Shown: positions 39,107 through 48,133 of the stretch, in pieces | Layout: each line of letters opens with the position of its first letter | Numbering within the stretch: position 1 is the stretch's first letter | DNA from: Enterococcus durans NBRC 100479 = LMG 10746 | Lineage (GTDB): Bacteria; Bacillota; Bacilli; Lactobacillales; Enterococcaceae | Assembly (NCBI RefSeq): GCF_001544215.1 | Contig: NZ_BCQB01000017.1 | Coordinates: forward strand, 1 to 56,605 | Length of the DNA: 56,605 nucleotides | Reading direction: 5' to 3' | Position numbers and translations under genes: made by a program | The notes under the pieces: generated by a model | What the model was told of the DNA's origin: nothing | Seen by the model: only the letters and a program-made list of their open reading frames with translations | The model's database searches: none

Positions 39107-39688
39107 ATGAAGATTATTGGTTATGCACGCACAACCATAAATGATGTTGATCTAACATCACAGGTTGAACAACTCTCTAATTTTGGTTGTCAAGAAATTT
39201 TTCACGAGACATATGAGTCGAAGGATGCCATGTCTGATAACATTTGTTTAGAAAAAGTCATCAAAGAAATGCGCCAAGGTGATACTTTAGTGATCTGCCA
39301 GCTGCATCGTTTAGGAAAGTCGACCCGACAATTAACAGAACTAACGCAATTATTCAAAGACCGTGGGTTACACCTTGTCAGTCTTCACGAAGAAATCGAT
39401 ACTCGTGAACCAATGGGAAAAATTTATTTTCAGTTAATGGAAGGCTTAGCTACTATGGAGTGCTCATTGATCAAAGAACGCACTTTGGTAGGCCTCGACG
39501 AAGCACGTAAAAAAGGAAAAATTGGCGGACGACCAAAAATCGATCCAAAAACAATCAAAAAAATCCGCAGACTTTACTACGAGAAAAAAGAAACGATTCA
39601 ATTGATTTCTTCAAAATGTGGCGTATCAGTCGGAACGTGTTATAAATATATCAACCTCCCAGAAAAAGAGATCCAGCAGTTATCTTAA
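39107..39688 (+). CDS. serine-recombinase (resolvase/invertase) family protein with altered active site
   Basis: This 193-residue protein has the fold signature of small serine recombinases: IGYARTTINDVD at the N-terminus, HRLGKSTRQL in the middle, then KERTLVGLDEARKKGKIGGRPK and a C-terminal helix-turn-helix. Compared with gamma-delta resolvase, the nucleophile Ser10 is Thr10, Asp67 is His and Arg71 is Lys, while Arg8 and Arg68 remain. It may therefore bind DNA without normal strand exchange. No inverted repeats or partner element are evident around it. The ATG at 39107 follows AAAGGA. Confidence 0.8.
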   Translation: MKIIGYARTTINDVDLTSQVEQLSNFGCQEIFHETYESKDAMSDNICLEKVIKEMRQGDTLVICQLHRLGKSTRQLTELTQLFKDRGLHLVSLHEEIDTREPMGKIYFQLMEGLATMECSLIKERTLVGLDEARKKGKIGGRPKIDPKTIKKIRRLYYEKKETIQLISSKCGVSVGTCYKYINLPEKEIQQLS

Positions 39689-39732
39689 CTGATTGTGCCA
39701 ACTCATTTTGACTGAAATAGAAAAAATGAATC

Positions 39733-39866
39733 TCTCCACTTAGTGAGGTTGAAGGATTCTCGGACTTAGTTCCGTGATCATGAGCACTAGTTATCCGAGG
39801 CAAGAGACTCTGCTCTAAAAAAGAAGTATCAAGAACATGAAAAGATGTTCTGATACTTCTTTTTTA
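39733..39866 (+). ncRNA. possible small RNA or structured 3' UTR with strong terminator
   Basis: After the recombinase-like gene come a small stem (CCACT/AGTGAGG, about 39737-39750), a larger stem with CTCGGA (39759-39764) and TCCGAG (39794-39799), and a very strong hairpin. That hairpin has arms 39821-39838 and 39845-39861, followed by TTTTT. No open reading frame fits. Either a separate RNA or the 3' end of the upstream transcript is possible. Confidence 0.4.
39818..39866. terminator. strong bidirectional terminator
   Basis: AAGAAGTATC-A-AGAACAT pairs with ATGTTCT-GATACTTCTT around a GAAAAG loop. A-runs before and T-runs after allow function on both strands. Confidence 0.85.
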
Positions 39867-40192
39867 TGTAGCGACCTTTTTTTCGGAAAGACTCGTAAAC
39901 ATAGAGAAAATTCGTTCTAACAATGATGTGGTGTACTTATTATTTCCTGTTTACTTCTATAAAATTTCGTTGTTTTTCTTTTAAGGTACCCTCGTTTACG
40001 AATGGATCTCTCATCAGGTGATTCGAAATGTAAAAAGTGCGTATTACGCTGTTTTTTGTTCTTTTATCTTCTATTGATCCTTTTCTCAAGGAACTAACTT
40101 CATTTTTCAATGGAAATCTAGGCAAAAAAATTGTACAATAAAGCAGAACTGAAATTTTCAGAAATAAAACCTATCTTAAAGGAGAGCTAAAC
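39867..40192. other. intergenic stretch before gpmA
   Basis: This 326-bp AT-rich region contains the gpmA promoter near its right end and nothing else convincing. A 61-codon frame on the minus strand lacks a ribosome binding site. Confidence 0.5.
40111..40139 (+). promoter_or_regulatory. likely gpmA promoter
   Basis: TGGAAA (40111-40116) and TACAAT (40134-40139) are separated by 17 bp. The -35 matches four of six consensus bases and the -10 five of six. Confidence 0.5.
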
Positions 40193-40879
40193 ATGCCAAA
40201 ATTAGTTTTTTCTCGTCATGGTCTTAGTGAATGGAATGCATTAAACCAATTTACTGGTTGGGCTGACGTAAACTTAGCACCAGAAGGAATCGAAGAAGCA
40301 AAAGAAGGCGGACGCAAAATCAAAGAAGCTGGAATCGAATTTGACGTTGCTTATACTTCTGTTTTAACTCGTGCAATCAAAACATGTAACTTGATTTTAG
40401 AATACTCAGATCAATTATGGGTTCCTCAAATCAAATCATGGCGCTTAAACGAACGTCATTATGGTAAGTTACAAGGTTTGAACAAAAAAGAAACAGCTGA
40501 AAAATACGGAGATGACCAAGTACACATCTGGCGTCGTTCATACGACACTCTTCCTCCATTAATGGACGAAAGTGACGAAGGTTCTGCTACAAACGATCGT
40601 CGTTATGCAATGTTAGACAAACGCGATATTCCTGGTGGCGAAAACTTAAAAGTTACTTTGGAACGTGCTTTACCATTCTGGCAAGACAAAATCGCTCCAG
40701 CTTTACTAGACAACAAAACTGTTTTAGTAGCTGCACACGGTAACTCTCTACGTGCTTTAGCAAAACACATTGAAGGAATCTCTGATGAAGACATCATGGA
40801 TCTTGAAATCCCAACTGGTCAACCACTTGTTTATGAATTAAACGATGATTTAACAGTTGCTAAAAAATACTACTTATAA
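40193..40879 (+). CDS. gpmA: 2,3-bisphosphoglycerate-dependent phosphoglycerate mutase
   Basis: GpmA interconverts 3- and 2-phosphoglycerate in glycolysis. The 228-residue protein starts [15 protein letters not shown], with the phosphohistidine His9 and Arg8. [14 protein letters not shown] and a second active His in [11 protein letters not shown] follow. The ATG at 40193 follows AAAGGAGAG. It is a single-gene unit that converges on deoD. Codon use looks highly adapted, as expected for a major glycolytic enzyme. Confidence 0.97.
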   Translation: MPKLVFSRHGLSEWNALNQFTGWADVNLAPEGIEEAKEGGRKIKEAGIEFDVAYTSVLTRAIKTCNLILEYSDQLWVPQIKSWRLNERHYGKLQGLNKKETAEKYGDDQVHIWRRSYDTLPPLMDESDEGSATNDRRYAMLDKRDIPGGENLKVTLERALPFWQDKIAPALLDNKTVLVAAHGNSLRALAKHIEGISDEDIMDLEIPTGQPLVYELNDDLTVAKKYYL

Positions 40880-40895
40880 TCAAAAATTATAGGTC

Positions 40896-40943
40896 AAAAA
40901 ACCTTAGGAAATCAACTTACCCGTTGATCCCTAAGGTTTTTTT
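40896..40943. terminator. bidirectional terminator between gpmA and deoD
   Basis: AAAAAACCTTAGG with inner ATCAAC pairs with GTTGAT and CCTAAGGTTTTTT. T-runs on both strands serve the two converging genes. Confidence 0.9.
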
Positions 40944-40947
40944 CTTT

Positions 40948-41655
40948 TTATTTTGCAATCGCTGTTTCCAAACCAACTTCGATCATTTCATTGAATGTTG
41001 TCTGGCGTTCCTCTGCGGATGTTTCTTCTCCAGTAATCAAATGGTCACTGACTGTCACGATCGCCAGTGTTTGAACATGATATTTTGCACCTAAATAATA
41101 TAAGGCAGCTGCTTCCATCTCAACACCTAAAACACCTAGTTCAGCTAATTTGAATGTTTCAGTCAGATCATCTTTATAAAACGTATCTTCTGAAAGTACG
41201 TTGCCAACATGTGTTCTATACCCTTTATCCTTCGCTAGTCCATACGCCTTTAATAGTAGATCGAAATCACTGATTGGTGGGAAATGAAATGCTTGGAAAT
41301 TCTTTTCGATCATGGAAGAACTAGTAGCTGCTCCTTGTGCCAAAACTAAATCGCGAACATGGACATCTTTTGATAATGCGCCACAAGTCCCTACTCGGAT
41401 CAATTTCTTCACATCATATGAATGGATCAGTTCATGGGCATAGATCGTTGCAGAAGGCATCCCCATTCCTGTTCCTTGCACAGAAACTCGTTCTCCTTTA
41501 TACGTACCTGTAAAGCCAAGCATTCCACGAACCTCGTTATAACATACAGGGTTTTCTAAAAATGTTTCAGCGATATACTTTGCCCGTAATGGATCTCCTG
41601 GTAGTAGGATCTTATCTGCGATTTCTCCCGGTTTTGCTTCGATATGCACACTCAT
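40948..41655 (-). CDS. deoD: purine-nucleoside phosphorylase, DeoD type
   Basis: DeoD splits purine (deoxy)ribonucleosides with phosphate into base and pentose-1-phosphate. The 235-residue protein begins [20 protein letters not shown], has [11 protein letters not shown] (20-30), [10 protein letters not shown] and [12 protein letters not shown], typical of the hexameric class. It follows punA after 19 bp. The two phosphorylases belong to different families with partly different substrates. Confidence 0.95.
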   Translation of the reverse strand: MSVHIEAKPGEIADKILLPGDPLRAKYIAETFLENPVCYNEVRGMLGFTGTYKGERVSVQGTGMGMPSATIYAHELIHSYDVKKLIRVGTCGALSKDVHVRDLVLAQGAATSSSMIEKNFQAFHFPPISDFDLLLKAYGLAKDKGYRTHVGNVLSEDTFYKDDLTETFKLAELGVLGVEMEAAALYYLGAKYHVQTLAIVTVSDHLITGEETSAEERQTTFNEMIEVGLETAIAK

Positions 41656-41674
41656 ATTCCTTGCTCCTTTGGTT

Positions 41675-42493
41675 TTATAGTAACACTAATACTTCTTTGA
41701 TCAATGCTTTAAAAGATTGTTTGACACGTTGTGTAGTTTCTACTACTTCTTCATGATTCAGATTTGCTTGCATTCCTGCTGCAAGATTCGTAATACATGA
41801 AATCCCTAATACTTTCAAACCACTGTGTGCCGCTACAATCACTTCCGGAACCGTAGACATACCGACAGCATCTGCCCCCATTGTTCGTGACATCCGGATT
41901 TCTGCGGGTGTTTCATAAGTTGGACCAGAATATCCCATATATACGCCTTCTTTTAGATTCAATGCTAAGTTTTCCGCTGCTTTTTGTGCGATTTCACGAT
42001 AGCTAGCTGTGTACGCATCGCTCATATCCGGGAAGCGCGGACCGATTTCATCATCATTTGGTCCAACCAATGGATTTTGGCTCGTGAAATTGATATGATC
42101 GGTAATCACCATTAGATCGCCAGGAGCAAAAGATTCATTCACCCCACCACAAGCATTTGTGACTATCACTGAGTGTGCCTTTAATGCTGCCATGACACGA
42201 ACGGGATATGTCACTGTCTGCATCGAATGGCCTTCATAAAAATGGAAACGTCCTTGCATCGCTAATACTTTTTTTCCTGATAACGTGCCGTAAACAAGTT
42301 GACCTGCGTGCCCAACAACTGTTGATGTTGGAAAGAAGGGAATCTGATTGTAAGGAATCGTGATAGCTTCTTCGATTTCCTCTGCTAATTCACCTAATCC
42401 TGAACCTAGGATCAAGCCAAAATCGATTTCTTTTACTCCTTTTGACTGAATAAATTGCGTCGTTTCTTGTAACATTTCGCTTAATTGGGTCAT
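41675..42493 (-). CDS. punA: purine-nucleoside phosphorylase, trimeric class
   Basis: This is a 272-residue purine-nucleoside phosphorylase acting mainly on inosine and guanosine. It contains [13 protein letters not shown], the phosphate-binding [11 protein letters not shown] and [11 protein letters not shown], and [14 protein letters not shown] near the purine site. [17 protein letters not shown] near the C-terminus is also typical. It may use its own promoter in the 208-bp gap that separates it from deoB. Confidence 0.94.
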   Translation of the reverse strand: MTQLSEMLQETTQFIQSKGVKEIDFGLILGSGLGELAEEIEEAITIPYNQIPFFPTSTVVGHAGQLVYGTLSGKKVLAMQGRFHFYEGHSMQTVTYPVRVMAALKAHSVIVTNACGGVNESFAPGDLMVITDHINFTSQNPLVGPNDDEIGPRFPDMSDAYTASYREIAQKAAENLALNLKEGVYMGYSGPTYETPAEIRMSRTMGADAVGMSTVPEVIVAAHSGLKVLGISCITNLAAGMQANLNHEEVVETTQRVKQSFKALIKEVLVLL

Positions 42494-42650
42494 TTACTTT
42501 CTCCTATTTTAAAAATTTTTCTCTATTGATCATTTGTAGAATTCTTCCTTTTGTTCAAACAAATGGTCTCCACATTCTCAACAGCTGATTTTTATCATTT
42601 AAAGCAAGATGGCTCTTTTACAAAATCCTTTACATGAACTCTTCTTGAAT

Positions 42651-42699
42651 CGAGGCTGGGACAGAAGTGTTTCTTACTTTTGTCCCACGCTCGTTTTTT
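42651..42699. repeat. dispersed inverted-repeat element, copy B (short hairpin form)
   Basis: CGAGGCTGGGACAGAAGT (42651-42668) pairs with ACTTTTGTCCCACGCTCG (42676-42693). It matches the joined outer ends of copy A without the interior. T residues (42694-42699) follow on the plus strand, but the neighbouring genes run on the minus strand, where no T-run follows. It is 8 bp from the deoB stop. Confidence 0.7.
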
Positions 42700-42701
42700 G
42701 A

Positions 42702-43868
42702 TTATTTCAACAGTTTCAAGAAACTTTCGCCATTTTCAGTTGCTGGAACATCGAAGTTCTCTGCGATCGTTGCAGAAATGTCAGAGTAGTATCCTTGAGG
42801 CAAGCTGCCTTGTTCCTTCATTTTTTTGCTGTAGACAAGTAATGGAACATATTCCCGTGTATGGTCTGTTCCAGGGAATGTTGGATCGTTTCCGTGGTCA
42901 GCCGTGATCATCAGCAAGTCATCTTCTGTCATTGCATCCAATAATTCAGGTATTCGTAAATCAAAATCTTCGATCGCATGTGCGTACCCTACTACATCAC
43001 GACGATGACCATACAAGGCATCAAAATCAACTAAGTTTGTAAAACTGATCCCTGTAAAATCTTTTTTCATGACATTTAGCAATTGATCGACACCATCCAT
43101 GTTGCTCTTCGTGCGAACAAATTCTGTTATCCCTTGACCATTGAAGATATCGTTGATTTTTCCAACAGCAATTACATCTTTGCCTGCATCCTTCAATGAA
43201 TCTAATACCGTATGGCCAAATGGATCTAGTGCGTAATCATGGCGGTTACTTGTCCGTGTGAAGTTGCCTGGTTCGCCGACATAAGGACGAGCAATGATCC
43301 GACCGATCATATATGGATCATCTTTCGTGATGTCACGGACAAACTGGCAGATCCGATATAATTCTTCTAAAGGAATGATTTCTTCATGTGCCGCAATTTG
43401 CAAAACTGGATCTGCTGAGGTATACACGATCAAATCGCCTGTCTTCATTTGATGTTCGCCGTAATCATCAATAACAGCGGTTCCACTATATGGTTTGTTA
43501 CAAACAATTTTACGACCGGAGAATTCTTCGATTTGTTTTAGAAGCTCCTCTGGAAATCCATTAGGGAACACACGAAATGGCGTTTTGATATTTAGACCCA
43601 TGATCTCCCAATGTCCTGTCATCGTATCTTTACCAACAGACACTTCTTCTAATTTTGTCGCATACCCCTGATGATCAGCTACAGCTTCTACTCCTTCTAA
43701 TGGACGAATCGTTCCTAGTCCCAATTGTTCTAAATGAGGAATGGTCAAACCTGCTTCTTTTGCGATGTGGCCTAGTGTATCTGAACCTTTATCACCAAAT
43801 TTTTCTGAATCGGGTGCTTCTCCGATTCCAACTGAATCCATGACAATCAAATGTACGCGTTTAAACAT
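42702..43868 (-). CDS. deoB: phosphopentomutase
   Basis: DeoB converts (deoxy)ribose-1-phosphate to the 5-phosphate. The 388-residue protein is an alkaline-phosphatase-fold enzyme with metal-binding [10 protein letters not shown] near the N-terminus, DTMTGHWE (about 81-88) carrying the phosphorylated Thr, and [20 protein letters not shown] near the C-terminus. It bridges the phosphorylases to DeoC and RpiA. It is followed by repeat copy B, then punA and deoD. Confidence 0.96.
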   Translation of the reverse strand: MFKRVHLIVMDSVGIGEAPDSEKFGDKGSDTLGHIAKEAGLTIPHLEQLGLGTIRPLEGVEAVADHQGYATKLEEVSVGKDTMTGHWEIMGLNIKTPFRVFPNGFPEELLKQIEEFSGRKIVCNKPYSGTAVIDDYGEHQMKTGDLIVYTSADPVLQIAAHEEIIPLEELYRICQFVRDITKDDPYMIGRIIARPYVGEPGNFTRTSNRHDYALDPFGHTVLDSLKDAGKDVIAVGKINDIFNGQGITEFVRTKSNMDGVDQLLNVMKKDFTGISFTNLVDFDALYGHRRDVVGYAHAIEDFDLRIPELLDAMTEDDLLMITADHGNDPTFPGTDHTREYVPLLVYSKKMKEQGSLPQGYYSDISATIAENFDVPATENGESFLKLLK

Positions 43869-43910
43869 GAATATTCCTTCTTTCCTTTTATTTTTTAACT
43901 ATATAAATCA

Positions 43911-43956
43911 AAAAGGACGAGCCAAAAAATAGTTCCCGTAACCCGCCCTTTTTATG
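43911..43956 (-). terminator. probable terminator of the nucleoside transporter operon
   Basis: AAAAAGG-CG arms (from 43911) and CG-CCTTTTT (to about 43953) form an imperfect stem. On the minus strand the sequence is rich in T, just after the permease stop at 43967. Confidence 0.5.
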
Positions 43957-43966
43957 CACTAAAAGT

Positions 43967-44923
43967 TTATTTTGATTTGATATAATTTTTACCGTTTGCT
44001 TTAGGCCCAGATGCTTTTCCTAAGAAAATGACCAAAACGATGATCGTTAATAGATAAGGCGCGATCTGTAATAAAACTGGCGGTATTGAAGAAATCACTG
44101 GCAATTGTGCGCCGATGATACTTAAGCTTTGCGCAAAACCGAAGAATAAAGAAGCGGCCATTGCGCCTAGCGGATTCCACTTACCAAAAATCATTGCTGC
44201 CATTGAAATGAACCCTTGTCCAACAATCGTTCCGGCAGAAAAATTACCTGAGATAGACTGGGCAAAAACAGCACCGCCCATTCCTCCTAGAAGACCTGAG
44301 ATCAATACACCTGAATAACGCATCGCATATACATTGATTCCTAGTGTATCTGCGGCTTGAGGATTCTCACCAACCGAACGTAGACGTAGTCCAAACTTGG
44401 TTTTAAAGATGATAAACCACGCAAGAACAGCAATCAAGATCGCACAATAAGCTGGTAAAAAGGTATTTTTAAAGAATATCGGCCCGATCACAGGAATATC
44501 TGATAGACCTGGGAAGGAGAAATACCCTAAGTTTACGGAGATGTTATCCGTTTGACCTTTACCATACCATGCTTTGATTAAAAATACACCTAATGCGGGA
44601 GCCATCAAGTTGATGACCGTACCACTGATAATGTGGTCTGCACGTAAACTAACCGTTGCTACTGCATGCAGCAAGGAGAATAAGACACCGACGACCCCAC
44701 CAACTAGGATAGCGATCCAAGGCGTCATTGCACCTAATTCAGGGCTCATCGTCAAGTTGAAAACAACCGCACTAAATGCACCCATGACCATGATACCTTC
44801 TAAACCTACGTTAACGATCCCACTGCGCTCAGAAAAAGTTCCACCTAAAGAGGTCAAGATCAAAGGCGTTGAATAAACGAGTGTAGATGTAAGAATCAAA
44901 GCAATCAATTCGACTGTTGACAT
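43967..44923 (-). CDS. nucleoside ABC transporter permease (NupC/NupQ-like)
   Basis: This 318-residue integral membrane protein of the BPD-transp-2 family has about eight to ten helices. It contains GGTFSERSGIVNVGLEGIMV near the N-terminus and a conserved RSVGENPQAADTLGINV loop. It is the second permease of a BmpA-type nucleoside importer, as in Lactococcus BmpA-NupABC and Bacillus NupNOPQ. Its start overlaps the stop of the upstream permease by one base. Confidence 0.9.
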   Translation of the reverse strand: MSTVELIALILTSTLVYSTPLILTSLGGTFSERSGIVNVGLEGIMVMGAFSAVVFNLTMSPELGAMTPWIAILVGGVVGVLFSLLHAVATVSLRADHIISGTVINLMAPALGVFLIKAWYGKGQTDNISVNLGYFSFPGLSDIPVIGPIFFKNTFLPAYCAILIAVLAWFIIFKTKFGLRLRSVGENPQAADTLGINVYAMRYSGVLISGLLGGMGGAVFAQSISGNFSAGTIVGQGFISMAAMIFGKWNPLGAMAASLFFGFAQSLSIIGAQLPVISSIPPVLLQIAPYLLTIIVLVIFLGKASGPKANGKNYIKSK

Positions 44924-46056
44924 TAGAGCTCTCCTCCTTCTTTATTCTGACTTGTTGGGTTCGACTCGACCGTTGCAACGATTGCTGCTTGTTTCTTTCC
45001 TTGGAATAGTTTCGCCATGATAAAGCGAATCAAGAAATTGATTCCGACGAAGAAAATAATCAAGGCGATCGAAACATTCACGATCTCAAATGGCACTCCT
45101 GCACCTGTCTGCATTCCCAGTCCACCGATCTTCAAGATACTGAACAAGATCGCTGAAAGAAGGATTCCAATTGCTGATCCAGAACCTAATAGCGAAACCG
45201 CCATCCCATCAAACCCGATGGATAGTGAAGTGGTTTGAACGAAGAAGTTTTGGTATGTTCCTAGTCCTTCAACTACTCCGCCTAGCCCTGCTAAAGCGCC
45301 TGAAATCACCATAGATAAAACAATCGTACGCTTGCTGCTCATCCCTGCATACTCCGAAGCAAAAGGATTTAATCCGACCGAACGCACTTCAAATCCTAGC
45401 GTTGTCTTCTTCATAAGCAACCAAACGAGGAACAAAGCAATAAGTGCTAAAAACAATCCTGCATTTACACGGGAACCACCGAACATTTGAGTAAGCCAAG
45501 GCACTCTCAATGAGGCATTTTGTCCAACTAAGTTTGATGAATCCAAACTAGAACGGTAGCTTTCCGGCATCACGTCATGTAAGGCGAATGTACTAAGATA
45601 AAGTAAAATATAGTTCATCATGATCGTTACAATTACTTCACTTGTTCCGAAAAAGGCACGTAGCAAACCAGGAATAGCTGCTGCCATTGCTCCTGCTAAG
45701 GCTCCTAAGATCACACAAAGCGGCAATAAAACCACTTTTGGCAGATCAGGAAATGCCAATGCTACCCAGACACTAACGATCCAACCGCAAAGCGCTTGTC
45801 CTGAAAGCCCGATATTAAAGAAGCCCGCAGAGTTAGCTACCGAGAAACCTAACGCTGTAAAAATCAATGGCGTTGCTTGTCTTAATGTCTCTCCGATACT
45901 TCGTTGTGAACCAAGTGAAGCATTCAACATCGAAGAATAACCTTGAATTGGTTTAAATCCAAAAGCAGCCATCAAAATAGCGCCTAAGATCAATCCTAAA
46001 ATTACTGAAAATACCGGTACTAGCAGATTACGAAACTTCTCACTGCGATCATTCAT
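44923..46056 (-). CDS. nucleoside ABC transporter permease (NupB/NupP-like)
   Basis: This 377-residue permease has the family block FSVANSAGFFNIGLSGQALC and loop RSVGLNPFASEYAGMSSKR. It ends with a charged, likely cytoplasmic tail. The ATG at 46056 overlaps the end of the ATPase gene by 8 bp; a longer frame to 46068 starts upstream with a less likely codon. With the other permease it forms the heterodimeric channel. Confidence 0.89.
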   Translation of the reverse strand: MNDRSEKFRNLLVPVFSVILGLILGAILMAAFGFKPIQGYSSMLNASLGSQRSIGETLRQATPLIFTALGFSVANSAGFFNIGLSGQALCGWIVSVWVALAFPDLPKVVLLPLCVILGALAGAMAAAIPGLLRAFFGTSEVIVTIMMNYILLYLSTFALHDVMPESYRSSLDSSNLVGQNASLRVPWLTQMFGGSRVNAGLFLALIALFLVWLLMKKTTLGFEVRSVGLNPFASEYAGMSSKRTIVLSMVISGALAGLGGVVEGLGTYQNFFVQTTSLSIGFDGMAVSLLGSGSAIGILLSAILFSILKIGGLGMQTGAGVPFEIVNVSIALIIFFVGINFLIRFIMAKLFQGKKQAAIVATVESNPTSQNKEGGEL

Positions 46057-47620
46057 GTGCGCCACCAACCTTTTCTAACTCTCTTCTTGCTTCTTCCAAA
46101 GAATAGCCCGCCATAAGTAATCCTAGTTCATTTTCAGATGTTTCTTTTGGATCGACGATACCGACGATTTTCCCTTCATGGATCACGGCGATTCGATCCG
46201 ACACATTCAAGATTTCTTCCAACTCAAAACTAATCAATAAAACAGCTTTGAATTTATCTCTTTGTTCAATCAAACGTTTATGAATAAATTCAATGGCTCC
46301 TACATCTAGCCCTCGAGTAGGATTCGCAACAATCAGCAAATCTGGATCACGATCTACTTCACGTGCAATGATCGCTTTTTGCTGATTTCCACCTGAGAGT
46401 GCTTTTGCCGGTACGATTTCATTTGTTGTCCGTACATCGTACTCTTCGATCAAGTCGCGTGCATGCTCGTTGATGACCGAGTAATTCAGTAACCCATTCT
46501 TACTATATGGTTTTTGATAATACGTTTGTAAAGTGATATTTTCAGCTAAAGTCATATCTAGTACCAGTCCATATTTATGTCTATCTTCAGGCACATGACC
46601 TACGCCAGACTCTGTGATTTTACGCGGTTTCTTATTGGTGATATCGTCACCCTTCAAGCGGATTGTGCCACTTTCTGCTTTTCGCAAGCCTGTCAATGCT
46701 TGGATCAACTCAGATTGACCATTCCCGTCGATTCCCGCAATCCCTAGCACTTCACCAGCCCGTACTTCTAAGCTAAGATCTTTGACTGCGTCTAGTCCTC
46801 GATTTTCTTTGACTACTAGATTTTCAATGGACAATACTACTTCTTGCGGACGTGCTTCTTTCTTCATTGTTTTAAATGAAACAGTACGTCCCACCATCAT
46901 ATCTGCTAATTGTTGAGAAGAGACATCTTTCACATTGACTGTACCGATCCCTTGTCCACGTCTGATAACAGTACAACGGTCAGCTACAGCTTTGATTTCG
47001 TCTAATTTGTGCGTAATCAAAATGATGGATTTGCCTTCCTTCACTAACTCTTTCATGATAAGAATCAATTCATCAATTTCTTGAGGAGTCAATACAGCGG
47101 TTGGTTCATCAAAGATCAATACATCTGCTCCACGATAAAGTGTTTTTAAAATTTCGACCCGTTGTTCCATCCCTACAGAGATATCACGAACATAGGCATC
47201 TGGATTAACCGACAACCCATATTGCTCTGAAAGTTTTTTGATTTCTTCACGAGCTTTGCGGCGATTAAGCACCCCTGCTCGGCTGGGCTCGCTACCCAAA
47301 ACAATATTTTCTGTAACCGTAAAAGCATCCACTAACATAAAATGCTGATGGACCATTCCGATACCTAGCTGATTAGCTTTTGTTGGGCTTGTAATCTTCA
47401 CTTCTTTCCCATGCATCAGGATCTCACCTGAAGTCGGTTCTAAAAGACCCGATAGTACATTCATCAATGTTGATTTCCCGGCACCATTTTCTCCAAGCAA
47501 AGCGTGGATCTCACCAGCTCTCACTTGTAAATTGATGTTGTCATTTGCTTTGAATGTACCAAATTGTTTGGTGATATTCCGCATTTCTATGACAATATTT
47601 TCTTGAACCACATTTTTCAC
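46049..47620 (-). CDS. nucleoside ABC transporter ATP-binding protein (NupA/NupO-like)
   Basis: This 523-residue protein has two fused ABC domains. The first has Walker A GENGAGKST (43-51) and Walker B IFDEPTAVLTP. The second has a degenerate Walker A GIDGNGQSE, lacking the Lys, and signature LSGGNQQK, the pattern of sugar and nucleoside importers. The start at the GTG 47620 is close to its AGGA; a GTG three codons later is equally possible. It is separated from its lipoprotein gene by a 513-bp gap full of repeats. Confidence 0.9.
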   Translation of the reverse strand: MKNVVQENIVIEMRNITKQFGTFKANDNINLQVRAGEIHALLGENGAGKSTLMNVLSGLLEPTSGEILMHGKEVKITSPTKANQLGIGMVHQHFMLVDAFTVTENIVLGSEPSRAGVLNRRKAREEIKKLSEQYGLSVNPDAYVRDISVGMEQRVEILKTLYRGADVLIFDEPTAVLTPQEIDELILIMKELVKEGKSIILITHKLDEIKAVADRCTVIRRGQGIGTVNVKDVSSQQLADMMVGRTVSFKTMKKEARPQEVVLSIENLVVKENRGLDAVKDLSLEVRAGEVLGIAGIDGNGQSELIQALTGLRKAESGTIRLKGDDITNKKPRKITESGVGHVPEDRHKYGLVLDMTLAENITLQTYYQKPYSKNGLLNYSVINEHARDLIEEYDVRTTNEIVPAKALSGGNQQKAIIAREVDRDPDLLIVANPTRGLDVGAIEFIHKRLIEQRDKFKAVLLISFELEEILNVSDRIAVIHEGKIVGIVDPKETSENELGLLMAGYSLEEARRELEKVGGAHE

Positions 47621-47720
47621 ATCCTAACGATTTCTGTCTAGGCAACGATTAACAAAGATTTCTATTTCTATATAAATCTTAAAATGAAGCAAAATACTTC
47701 AGGGGATTGTTCCCTTATCA

Positions 47721-47753
47721 AGAGGTTGTGAAAAGGCCGCTTTACTCCGATGA
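47721..47753. repeat. direct repeat D1
   Basis: This 33-bp unit beginning AGAGGTTGTGAAAAGGCCGC recurs at 47842 with two differences. An inverted partner of the same motif (GGAGTTGGCCTTTGAACACC, 47815-47834) lies between them, so copy 1 plus partner can form a hairpin with a loop of about 60 bases. Confidence 0.75.
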
Positions 47754-47841
47754 TAATAAGAAAGAATTTTTTAAAATAGCTTTTCATATTTTTAAAAATT
47801 CAGGCTTATTTCAAGGAGTTGGCCTTTGAACACCGTTTAAT

Positions 47842-47874
47842 AGAGGTTGTGAAAAGGCCGCTTTGCTCCAATGA
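47842..47874. repeat. direct repeat D2
   Basis: Second copy of the 33-bp unit, 121 bp after the first, identical at 31 of 33 positions. Confidence 0.75.
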
Positions 47875-47948
47875 CAAGTCGTCAAAAACAACCCACTTCT
47901 TACAACACCTTGATAAAGAAACAATAGATCAAAATATATTTATTCATA

Positions 47949-48117
47949 GAATATGGGACAAAAGTAAGTAATACTTTTGCCTCACACTCTATGAATAAAT
48001 GGCGGGAACAAAAGCACCACCTTCTAAAAATAATCTGAAAATCCACAAAGATGTGAAAAACAATTCCCGTGAATCCCTTCTTATTTTTCGGAGTGAAACA
48101 CTTCTGTCCCGACCTCT
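47949..48117. repeat. dispersed inverted-repeat element, copy C
   Basis: This copy is homologous to copy A along its length: GGGACAAAAGTAAGTAAT at one end, TTCTTATTTTTCGGAGTG in the interior, and ACTTCTGTCCCGACCTCT at the other end. TATTCATAGA (47941-47950) and TCTATGAATA (47988-47997) extend its first hairpin. It lacks the T-run seen at copy A. It lies 16 bp after the bmpA-type gene stop. Confidence 0.75.
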
Positions 48118-48133
48118 ATCGAATAAAACTTAA

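Larger units (their letters stand above)
47621..48133. other. 513-bp gap between bmpA-type gene and transporter ATPase gene
   Basis: No gene is evident here. The gap holds the 47721-47874 repeat region and repeat copy C at 47949-48117. Because both flanking genes are on the minus strand and belong to one transporter, this gap would sit inside their mRNA or require a second promoter; none was convincingly identified. Confidence 0.6.

Noticed and set aside
39940-40125. 61-codon minus-strand frame before gpmA
   Set aside because: No ribosome binding site, rare start codon, and it covers the gpmA promoter region.
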